Assembly (NCBI GenBank): GCA_009697495.1 | Contig: SHUN01000221.1 | Span: 1 to 5,814, forward strand | Direction: 5' to 3' | DNA: 5,814 bases | DNA from: Bryobacterales bacterium | GTDB lineage: Bacteria; Acidobacteriota; Terriglobia; Bryobacterales; Bryobacteraceae | Shown here: piece after piece, positions 1 through 4,699 of the stretch | How the letters are laid out: the number at the start of each line of letters is the position of its first letter | How positions within the stretch are numbered: position 1 is the stretch's first letter | The notes under the pieces: model-generated | Databases searched by the model: none | Told to the model about the DNA's origin: nothing | What the model saw: the letters and a program-made list of their open reading frames with translations, nothing else | Program-made: the position numbers and the translations under genes

Positions 1-124
1 CAAGGATCGGCTGAATATCGCGGACAAAATCAACGCGCGGCGGGGCATTCTGGGCGAGGATGCCGACGCCCAGGCCAGCCATCGCGCCGGCGGCCGCAAG
101 GCGGTACAAGCGAGTAAGCAACAT
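1..124 (-). CDS. N-terminus of a secreted PSD1/'Planctomycete cytochrome C'-type protein (partial, runs off left edge)
   Basis: On the minus strand an ATG at 122-124 opens a frame of 41 codons that continues past the left edge. It begins with a signal-peptide-like stretch: basic residues near the N-terminus (MLLTRLYRLAAAG), then a small hydrophobic core to about residue 24. Next comes PPRVDFVRDIQPIL at residues 28-41. The pattern 'DFxRDIxPIL' is what normally precedes the CxxCH haem motif in the PSD1/Planctomycete cytochrome C domain family, common in Acidobacteriota and Planctomycetes, often with DUF1549/DUF1553 domains behind it. The haem motif itself lies outside the window, so the family call rests on this short motif plus the signal peptide. 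A good ribosome site (AGGAA, 129-133 on the complement) lies 4 nt before the ATG. The preceding gene on this strand ends 18 nt upstream, so the two are probably co-transcribed. Confidence 0.72.
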   Translation of the reverse strand, partial: MLLTRLYRLAAAGAMAGLGVGILAQNAPPRVDFVRDIQPIL

Positions 125-128
125 AAAG

Positions 129-133
129 TTCCT
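129..133 (-). promoter_or_regulatory. Shine-Dalgarno site for the PSD1-type gene
   Basis: The complement reads GGCAGGAACTTT directly before the ATG at 124. AGGAA with a 4-nt spacer is one of the two clear ribosome sites in the window and fixes the start of the left-edge gene. Confidence 0.6.
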
Positions 134-142
134 GCCAATATC

Positions 143-639
143 TTATGCCCTTACCGGCCCAAGCGCGAACGCAAACAAGCAAAGCCACGGGACGGACGCC
201 AACAGCGCGGCTCCCCAGTACCAAACTGCCCGCATCTCGGACAGCTCCGGCGACGGTGCCGCGCCCGGCAACTCCTCCACCGGGCGTGCCAAGACAGTGC
301 CGCGGCAATCTCGGCCGCTTCGCGTCGAACTACCGCGTCTTCCAGCCGCGGCACGGATAAGGCCAGCCCGCGTCCGTCCATGCGTTCGATACCCGCGGCC
401 AGGTAAGGGACCTGGGTGGCCTTAAGCCGCGTGATCGCGTGCCCGACATACACACTCCTCACTTGGTCGAATCGGATTAAATCCGGCTTCGGCGCGACGG
501 GCAGAGGTCCCGCGCCCGCATAGGCGGCGAGGCCGAGAATCGGGAGCATCGCAAGCGTCCGATTGCCGCCCGGTTTGAGGTTTCGCTGGAGCTCTGGGGC
601 GGCCGCAATCGCAATCCCAAGTACGAGCCAGAGCGGCAC
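143..639 (-). pseudogene. Unrecognised membrane protein gene with an apparent frameshift near 285-310
   Basis: I do not recognise this family. In one minus-strand frame, from a GTG at 637-639 or an ATG at 547-549, the protein looks natural: two hydrophobic segments (PLWLVLGIAIAAAPE and MLPILGLAAYAGAG), then PDLIRFDQVRSVYVGHAI and a charged stretch ending PRLEDAVVRREAAEIAA at about position 300. Downstream that frame becomes Arg/Cys-rich nonsense. From about 295 the adjacent frame reads VLARPVEELPGAAPSPELSE and then a convincing C-terminal transmembrane segment (WYWGAALLASVPWLCLFAF) ending at TAA 143-145. One missing base (or two extra) between about 285 and 310 explains this. The TAA sits 18 nt before the next gene's ATG, as in an operon. 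Neither candidate start has a strong ribosome site, so the 5' end is uncertain. It could be a decayed gene, an assembly error, programmed frameshifting or two small genes; a single broken gene fits best. Confidence 0.5.
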
Positions 640-675
640 GGGCCGGCGCGAACGGAAGTATTCTGTCAGATTCGC

Positions 676-681
676 TACAAT
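676..681 (+). promoter_or_regulatory. Possible -10 element (TACAAT) before the 75-aa gene
   Basis: TACAAT matches the sigma-70 -10 consensus at five of six positions and sits 9 nt before the ATG at 691. I see no good -35 hexamer at 16-18 bp spacing. With this spacing transcription would begin within a few bases of the ATG, giving a leaderless or nearly leaderless message, consistent with the lack of a Shine-Dalgarno site (CAGGGTGCC precedes the ATG). Confidence 0.3.
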
Positions 682-690
682 CAGGGTGCC

Positions 691-918
691 ATGAACGAAG
701 AAGTCAAAGAGGCCGCCCGCAACGTGGCTGAGTCCGCCAAGGACCTCGCCGAGAAGCTCGAAATGCTCGCCAAGGCCGCGCTGGGCGTGGCGGAAGACAA
801 AGCCCGAGACTTTGCCGCCCAGGCTGAGCCTTATTTCGACAAGGCCGCCGAAAAGGTGAAGGATCTCGCCAACCAGGCCGAGGCCGCCATCGACAAGGCG
901 AAACAAAAGCAGCCCTAA
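691..918 (+). CDS. Small Ala/Lys/Glu-rich helical protein, unknown function
   Basis: This is a complete 75-residue frame, ATG to TAA, with no signal peptide or membrane segment. Nearly the whole protein should be amphipathic alpha-helix: alanines alternate with Lys/Glu/Asp pairs, and related units recur (AESAKDLAEKLEMLAK at about 14-29, AAEKVKDLANQAEAAIDKAK at about 52-71). Composition and loose 11-residue periodicity resemble LEA-group-3, apolipoprotein-like or phasin-like helical proteins, but low-complexity resemblance alone cannot assign a function. The only helix breaks are around EPYFD (residues 46-50) and the Pro at the end. The opposite strand also has a long open frame here, but it is Gly/Leu/Phe-rich and is the mirror of this gene. 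The gene is divergent from the broken gene to its left and separated by 58 nt from the methyltransferase gene. Confidence 0.75.
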   Translation: MNEEVKEAARNVAESAKDLAEKLEMLAKAALGVAEDKARDFAAQAEPYFDKAAEKVKDLANQAEAAIDKAKQKQP

Positions 919-961
919 GGGGGTCGTCACGCAATGACGGTGTCCGGCGATAGAGTAGCGG

Positions 962-967
962 CATAAT
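962..967 (+). promoter_or_regulatory. Possible -10 element (CATAAT) before the methyltransferase gene
   Basis: CATAAT matches five of six positions of TATAAT and lies 9 nt before the GTG start at 977, exactly the spacing of the TACAAT element to the ATG at 691. There is no convincing -35 box and no Shine-Dalgarno sequence between it and the GTG. It may drive the ogt-isomerase-fdhD run. Confidence 0.27.
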
Positions 968-976
968 AAGCCAATA

Positions 977-1465
977 GTGAATCAACTTTTCCACCAACTC
1001 GCCTGCTGGCGTCTGGAAACGCCCATTGGCCCGCTGGTGCTCGCCGGGGACCGGGATGCCCTGCGCGTCATTCGCTTCCATGGCCATCAGGACGACGCCT
1101 GGGTGGTGGACCGAGCGCCGTTGCGCGACGCCATTGAACAATTGAAAGCCTACTTCGCCGGGAAGCTCACCGTGTTCAATCTGACGCTGGCGCCGGAAGG
1201 CACGCCGTTTCAACAGAGTGTTTGGCGGGCGTTGCTCGACATCCCCTACGGCGAGACGACCTCCTATGGCGGCGTCGCCAAACGGATCGGCAAGCCCAGC
1301 GCCATTCGCGCGGTGGGCGCGGCAAACGGCGCCAATCCGATTCCGATCGTCATTCCGTGCCACCGCGTAATTGGGAGCAACGGCAAGCTGACCGGCTTCG
1401 GCGGCGGCCTGCCAACGAAAGAGTTGCTGCTGAAGCTGGAAAGCCGGCAGTTGCACATTCTCTAA
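977..1465 (+). CDS. ogt: Methylated-DNA--protein-cysteine S-methyltransferase (MGMT/Ogt)
   Basis: This cytoplasmic suicide repair protein transfers the alkyl group from O6-alkylguanine (and O4-alkylthymine) in DNA to its own cysteine. The 162 residues match the Ogt-type length: an N-terminal ribonuclease-H-like domain (about 1-75) and a C-terminal DNA-binding/methyltransferase domain (about 76-162). Visible motifs are GTPFQQSVW (75-83), IPYGETTSYG (89-98), AIRAVGAANGANPIPIVIPCHRV (109-131 in outline) and the trailing FGGGLPTKELLL. Cys128 in PCHRV is the acceptor; Arg111 matches the arginine finger of the helix-turn-helix and Asn120 the asparagine hinge. No AraC-like Ada domain is fused, so this is a stand-alone enzyme rather than Ada. 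The start is a GTG; an in-frame stop at 956-958 and no ATG between leave little alternative. It ends 23 nt before the isomerase gene, probably in one operon. The symbol follows E. coli Ogt. Confidence 0.96.
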   Translation: MNQLFHQLACWRLETPIGPLVLAGDRDALRVIRFHGHQDDAWVVDRAPLRDAIEQLKAYFAGKLTVFNLTLAPEGTPFQQSVWRALLDIPYGETTSYGGVAKRIGKPSAIRAVGAANGANPIPIVIPCHRVIGSNGKLTGFGGGLPTKELLLKLESRQLHIL

Positions 1466-1488
1466 CTCGTTGCGAGACTGGATGAGTC

Positions 1489-2358
1489 ATGGTCACACTG
1501 CGTCCACTCGAAGTCGGTTTGATGTTTTGGGGCGAACGAGAGCCTCTTAGAATGATCCGGGCTGTGAAGTCCCTGGGGCTCCGTTGCGGGCACTTGGGCT
1601 TTACCGGCGCTGTGGATCTCGCCGGGCTCGGCGAGGTTTATCGCAAAGCGCTGGCCGACGAAGACTTCGTCATCACCGCGGTTTTCGCCGCTTATGACGG
1701 CGAGAGTTACGCCGACATCCCGACGGTGCTGGACACGGTTGGATTCATCCCGGCGGCCACCCGCGAGGCGCGGGAGAAGCGGACGTACGAAGTCGTCGAC
1801 ATGACGGCGGCGATTGGCGTCCCGATATTTGCCTGCCACATTGGATTCGTTCCCGAAGACCATTCCGACCCGGTGTATGCGCCCGTGCGCGACATGGTGC
1901 GGCGGATTTGCGATTACTGCGCGAGTAAGGGAATTATCTTTGCGCTGGAGACCGGGCAAGAGCCGGCCGACACGCTTTTGCACTTCCTGGAAGACGTCGA
2001 CCGTCCGAATCTAAAGCTGAATTTCGATCCGGCGAACCTGGTTCTGTACGGGACAAGCGAGCCGATCGCGGCGTTGAAGCTGCTCGGCAAGCACGTCGTA
2101 TCGGTTCATTGCAAGGACGGCAAATGGCCGGACCGCAGCAAGCCGGGGACGCTGGGCACGGAGATGCCGCTGGGCGATGGCGCGGTGGATATTGGCTGGT
2201 TTGTATCGACGTTGCGTCAGGTCGGCTACACCGGCGCGCTGACCATTGAGCGCGAGGTGGCGCTCGATCAGGACATGGACGACCGGCACCAGGCGAAGCT
2301 GGCGCATGTGGACGACATTAGGAAGGCCATCGCGCTGCTTGAGAAGCTGCGGGGCTAG
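1489..2358 (+). CDS. Sugar phosphate isomerase/epimerase (xylose-isomerase-like TIM barrel)
   Basis: This 289-residue protein matches the AP-endonuclease-2/xylose-isomerase-like TIM-barrel family (PF01261), whose members isomerise or epimerise sugars with a divalent metal. The barrel's expected ligands are present at strand ends: Glu154 (FALETGQ), Asp180 (LNFDPANL), His207 (VSVHCKD) and Glu254 or Glu256 (LTIERE). His117 (CHIGF) and the LGDGAVDI loop (228-235), typical before the last barrel strand, are also present. No signal peptide, so cytoplasmic. The ATG is preceded by GGATGAG, a weak ribosome site. The exact substrate cannot be told: hydroxypyruvate isomerase, inosose-pathway or tagatose/psicose epimerase relatives all share these residues. 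The gene follows the methyltransferase by 23 nt and precedes fdhD by 2 nt, so it is very likely co-transcribed with both; neither neighbour suggests a sugar. Confidence 0.88.
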   Translation: MVTLRPLEVGLMFWGEREPLRMIRAVKSLGLRCGHLGFTGAVDLAGLGEVYRKALADEDFVITAVFAAYDGESYADIPTVLDTVGFIPAATREAREKRTYEVVDMTAAIGVPIFACHIGFVPEDHSDPVYAPVRDMVRRICDYCASKGIIFALETGQEPADTLLHFLEDVDRPNLKLNFDPANLVLYGTSEPIAALKLLGKHVVSVHCKDGKWPDRSKPGTLGTEMPLGDGAVDIGWFVSTLRQVGYTGALTIEREVALDQDMDDRHQAKLAHVDDIRKAIALLEKLRG

Positions 2359-2360
2359 AA

Positions 2361-3161
2361 ATGCCGCGCCGGGTTCCTGTGGAGCGCTGGACCGCCGAGG
2401 GTCCGCGCCCTGACGACGACTGGTTGGCCGAAGAAGCGCCGCTCGAGATCCTGATCGAGCATTCGTTCAAAGATCAGCGGCGAACCGTATCGTGGGGCAT
2501 TACCCTGCGAACGCCGGGACACGACGAGGAGTTGGCGCTCGGACTTCTCTACAGTGAAGGGAGGATCGGCGCGGCGGGCGATGTGGAATCGGTTGAGGCG
2601 CTGGACGCGGGGCGCGTAAGAGTGGCTCTTGCGGCGCATGTCGACTTGGATCTGGGCCGGGCGCGCGCGGCGACGGCGGCGTGCGGATTTTGCGGCTCGC
2701 CGGACTTGCCGGTTACGGAGGCGCTGGCCGACAAGGGGTTTCGAGTTACGTGGGAGTGCCTGGCGGGATTATCCGCAAAGTTGGAAGCACGGCAGGGGCA
2801 ATTTCAGGATACGGGGGCGGTGCATGCGGCGGCACTGTTCGACGCGGCGGGCGAACTGGTGGCGGTGCGGGAGGATATCGGGCGGCATAACGCCGTGGAT
2901 AAGTTGATCGGCTGGGCGCTGCGGGAAGGGTTGACGCCGCTGGAGCAGATGGGACTATTGCTGAGTGGCCGGGCGGGGTTCGAGTTGGTACATAAGGCGG
3001 CGCGCGCGGGCATTCCGTTTGTCGTGGCGATTGGAGCGCCGACGACGCTTTCGGTTGATTTGGCCCGGAGCGCCAACGTCACCTTAGCCGGGTTCTTACG
3101 CCCGTCTAAAGTGAATGTGTATGCCGGTACATGGCGGCTGCAAGAATCACCTGTCCGGTGA
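2361..3161 (+). CDS. fdhD: FdhD, sulfur-carrier protein for formate dehydrogenase maturation
   Basis: FdhD carries sulfur from the cysteine desulfurase IscS to the molybdenum/tungsten bis-MGD cofactor, activating formate dehydrogenase in the cytoplasm. The 266-residue protein has the whole family signature: SWGITLRTPGHDEELALGLL with SEGRI (44-69 in outline), the functional cysteine pair Cys108 and Cys111 in CGFCG, DTGAVHAAALFD (150-161), REDIGRHNAVDKLIGWAL (170-187), LLLSGRAGFELVHKAA (199-214) and the C-terminal IGAPTTLSVDLA. Length is typical. The ATG lies 2 nt after the isomerase stop with no clear Shine-Dalgarno site, implying translational coupling. The client formate dehydrogenase is not in the window, so the gene is either orphan or serves an enzyme encoded elsewhere. 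It ends at TGA 3159-3161, facing the minus-strand operon. Confidence 0.96.
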   Translation: MPRRVPVERWTAEGPRPDDDWLAEEAPLEILIEHSFKDQRRTVSWGITLRTPGHDEELALGLLYSEGRIGAAGDVESVEALDAGRVRVALAAHVDLDLGRARAATAACGFCGSPDLPVTEALADKGFRVTWECLAGLSAKLEARQGQFQDTGAVHAAALFDAAGELVAVREDIGRHNAVDKLIGWALREGLTPLEQMGLLLSGRAGFELVHKAARAGIPFVVAIGAPTTLSVDLARSANVTLAGFLRPSKVNVYAGTWRLQESPVR

Positions 3162-3180
3162 TTTACAACTGGAAATTTTC

Positions 3181-3198
3181 CGGAGCAAGGACGCTCCG
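3181..3198. other. Small hairpin downstream of fdhD
   Basis: CGGAGC and GCTCCG pair perfectly around a 6-nt loop (AAGGAC), 19 nt after the fdhD stop. No T-tract follows, so it is not a canonical intrinsic terminator. It might slow or help end transcription, or be a fragment of a dispersed repeat. Confidence 0.3.
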
Positions 3199-3245
3199 CT
3201 CGCCTTACCGCTGATTTTGCTGCGGGGACCGGGCGACCGGCACCC

Positions 3246-3284
3246 CCTGTGGAAAAGTGGTGCCAGGCACCACTTTTCCACAGG
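3246..3284. repeat. Perfect 19-bp inverted repeat with 1-nt loop (extragenic palindrome, possible bidirectional terminator)
   Basis: The left arm CCTGTGGAAAAGTGGTGCC (3246-3264) and right arm GGCACCACTTTTCCACAGG (3266-3284) are exact reverse complements around a single A at 3265. The element fills the end of the convergent gap, and its last base is immediately followed by the stop codon (TTA on this strand, 3285-3287) of the Dabb gene. As RNA from either strand it would fold into a very stable hairpin, but no external U-tract follows, so classic Rho-independent termination is not clear. The core TGGTGCCAGGCACCA resembles dispersed palindromes I recall from acidobacterial genomes; that recollection is unverified. 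It is either a REP-like element or a convergent-gene terminator. Confidence 0.75.
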
Positions 3285-3647
3285 TTAGTTGGTGATGTCG
3301 TGAGTGGTAGATTCGCCACGGATCGGCAGGTAGATTTTGTACCAATCCTTCTGGGCGGCGCTGTCGGTGTAGTCCTTTAGCGCTTTCTCGTCCTTAAACT
3401 CCATGACGATGGCGTGCGTGTAGCCGGACCCCTGAACCTTCAAGGCCTTTGTCCAGACGCGGGTGATGCCGTTGTAGGCGTTGGACACGGTTTCCGCGCC
3501 CTTCAGCGCCCCGGCGATCTGTTCCGGCGTGGTGCCTTCCTTCCACTTGATGGTCACCACGTGAATGACGGTGGCCGGTTTCTTGGCGGCCGCCTCCATG
3601 GTGCTTACCGCGAGTGCGGCGACGAAGATAAGTAATAGCGTTTTCAT
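3285..3647 (-). CDS. Secreted Dabb (stress-responsive A/B barrel) domain protein
   Basis: This 120-residue protein begins with a clear signal peptide (MKTLLLIFVAALAVSTMEAAA, cleavage likely after about residue 21). The body, about 25-115, fits the Dabb fold (PF07876): VIHVVTIKWKEGTTPEQI at 27-44, the central helix and 'ITRVWTK' strand, then YTHAIVMEFKDEKALKDYT (76-94) and the closing QKDWYKIYLPI. Dabb domains are dimeric ferredoxin-like barrels found in stress proteins and some small-molecule enzymes; a secreted copy has no fixed function, and I infer only an extracytoplasmic role. The start is set by an ATGA overlap with the previous gene's stop (3644-3647), implying translational coupling; an upstream in-frame start would lie inside that gene and lose the signal peptide's N-terminal position. 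It is the last gene of the operon and abuts the palindrome. Confidence 0.86.
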   Translation of the reverse strand: MKTLLLIFVAALAVSTMEAAAKKPATVIHVVTIKWKEGTTPEQIAGALKGAETVSNAYNGITRVWTKALKVQGSGYTHAIVMEFKDEKALKDYTDSAAQKDWYKIYLPIRGESTTHDITN

Positions 3648-4030
3648 TGTCCGTTTAGCCTTTCTTTGAATCCCAACCAATGCTCGCACATGATGATGGA
3701 GTTAGCTGGATTATTAGGATCGTATTTGGCGACAGCCGTTCCCACCAACTGCTCGGCGGGCCTGGGCAGATAGTCCAGAAGCGTCGAAATGTCCTGCGTC
3801 GTGTCGTAGGCCACACCGCCGATTTCGTAGCCGTATTGGAGAATTCCGGCGTCGGCCTGGAAAATGGTCACCTCTGTGAGACGGCCATTAACGTGGAGCC
3901 GAATGCGGCGGCGGCGCTCCCGCTCCTCTGGAGAACGGGTGCGCCTGATGTAGCGCGCGCCTAGCCAAACCAACGCTCCCGCGGCAACAAGGCCGACGAT
4001 GGCGGGCGCGGCGATGGGGATGTTCGGCAA
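3644..4030 (-). CDS. Single-TM membrane protein of unknown function (weak DUF3592-like C-terminal motif)
   Basis: This 128-residue protein has one N-terminal transmembrane helix (about 7-26, PAIVGLVAAGALVWLGARY), then a strongly basic segment (RYIRRTRSPEERERRRRIR, about 27-45), predicting N-outside with a cytoplasmic C-terminal domain of about 85 residues. That domain is beta-rich and ends with VAKYDPNNPANSIIM (100-114); a 'V-x-YDPxNP' ending recalls DUF3592-type proteins, but I hold that loosely. The start is a TTG at 4028-4030, the first possible start after the transaldolase stop 3 nt upstream. It is in the same frame as the transaldolase and has no visible Shine-Dalgarno site, so reinitiation or coupling is likely. 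The stop overlaps the Dabb start. No function can be named. Confidence 0.75.
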   Translation of the reverse strand: MPNIPIAAPAIVGLVAAGALVWLGARYIRRTRSPEERERRRRIRLHVNGRLTEVTIFQADAGILQYGYEIGGVAYDTTQDISTLLDYLPRPAEQLVGTAVAKYDPNNPANSIIMCEHWLGFKERLNGQ

Positions 4031-4033
4031 GCG

Positions 4034-4684
4034 TTATTTGGCGCCGAAGACTTTGGCGTAATCTTTCAAAAACTGTTCCAGCCCTTTGTCGGTCAATGGG
4101 TGGCTGAACAGCGAATCAAGCGTCTTGAAAGGCAACGTGCCGATGTGGGCGCCGGCCTTGGCGGCGGCGATCACATGGTTCGGAGTACGAAGGCTGGCGG
4201 CCAGAATCTGGGTTTTGAACCCGTAGTTCTTATAGATCTGAACAAGGTCGTGGATGAGAATCATGCCATCGGCGCCCATGTCATCAATACGGCCGACAAA
4301 GGGGCTGATGATGTACGCCCCGGCTTTGGCGACCAGCAATCCCTGGGCGGCCTGGAAGCACAGCGTAACGTTAGTCCGGATGCCTTCGCTTTCCAGGAGC
4401 TTGCAGGCCTGGACGCCGTCGCGCAGCAAGGGGAGCTTGACGATGATGTTCTTGTGGATTTTGGAGAGCTTGCGGCCTTCCTCCAGCATGGCTTTGAACT
4501 CGGTGGCGACCACTTCGGCGCTCACATCCCCGTCGACGATGTCGCAGATCGCCCGGACCTGCTCTTCAATGGGCTTGCCTTCCTTGGCGATCAGCGAAGG
4601 GTTGGTGGTAACACCGTCGATGATGCCCCACGAAGCGCCTTTCTTCAATTCTTCGAGATTTGCTGTGTCTAGAAATATTCTCAT
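4034..4684 (-). CDS. tal: Transaldolase (short TalC/FSA-type family)
   Basis: The enzyme moves a dihydroxyacetone unit between sugar phosphates in the non-oxidative pentose phosphate pathway, via a Schiff base on lysine, in the cytoplasm. At 216 residues it belongs to the short TalC/fructose-6-phosphate-aldolase subfamily, not the longer TalB type. Visible motifs are MRIFLDTANLEEL (1-13), DGVTTNPSLI (23-32), NIIVKLPLL with catalytic Lys83, GIRTNVTLCF (101-110), SPFVGRIDDMGADG (127-140), ILAASLRTPNH (160-170) and the C-terminal LPFKTLDSLFSHPLTDKG. Position 57 is Glu (SAEV) and 129 is Phe (SPFVGR); E. coli FSA has Gln and Tyr at the matching sites, so transaldolase activity is favoured over aldolase. 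The ATG has a strong AGGAG site. It follows the FAH-family gene by 15 nt in the same operon. Confidence 0.95.
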   Translation of the reverse strand: MRIFLDTANLEELKKGASWGIIDGVTTNPSLIAKEGKPIEEQVRAICDIVDGDVSAEVVATEFKAMLEEGRKLSKIHKNIIVKLPLLRDGVQACKLLESEGIRTNVTLCFQAAQGLLVAKAGAYIISPFVGRIDDMGADGMILIHDLVQIYKNYGFKTQILAASLRTPNHVIAAAKAGAHIGTLPFKTLDSLFSHPLTDKGLEQFLKDYAKVFGAK

Positions 4685-4690
4685 GGTTAA

Positions 4691-4695
4691 CTCCT
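4691..4695 (-). promoter_or_regulatory. Shine-Dalgarno site for the transaldolase gene
   Basis: The complement reads TTTAGGAGTTAACC before the ATG at 4684: AGGAG with a 6-nt spacer, the best ribosome site in the window. It lies in the 15-nt gap after the FAH-family stop, so this gene initiates independently of the upstream one, unlike its coupled neighbours. Confidence 0.75.
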
Positions 4696-4699
4696 AAAT

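Noticed and set aside
691..930. Minus-strand extension of the broken left gene, starting near 930
   Set aside because: The first 80 or so codons (Gly/Leu/Phe-rich) are the mirror of the plus-strand 75-aa gene; only the part left of about 639 looks like a protein.
925..939. Small inverted repeat CGTCA-CGCAA-TGACG after the 75-aa gene
   Set aside because: A 5-bp stem with no T-tract is expected by chance in GC-rich DNA; it is not convincing as a terminator or operator.
704..1456. 250-codon open frame on the minus strand opposite the methyltransferase gene
   Set aside because: It is the antisense mirror of the 75-aa gene and the well-supported Ogt gene; its translation is Arg/Gln/Pro-rich with no recognisable motif.
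1462..1983. 173-codon minus-strand frame opposite the sugar isomerase
   Set aside because: It lies antisense to a TIM-barrel gene with intact metal ligands and has low-complexity His/Arg-rich content.
3248..3282. Two inverted TTTTCCACA nonamers in the palindrome arms, matching the relaxed DnaA-box pattern TTWTNCACA
   Set aside because: They are forced to be a pair by the palindrome, there is no cluster of further boxes, AT-rich unwinding region or dnaA/dnaN gene, so an origin is not supported.
4100..4672. 190-codon plus-strand open frame opposite the transaldolase gene
   Set aside because: The opposite strand encodes a full transaldolase with every family motif; the plus-strand frame has none and is a by-product of codon bias.
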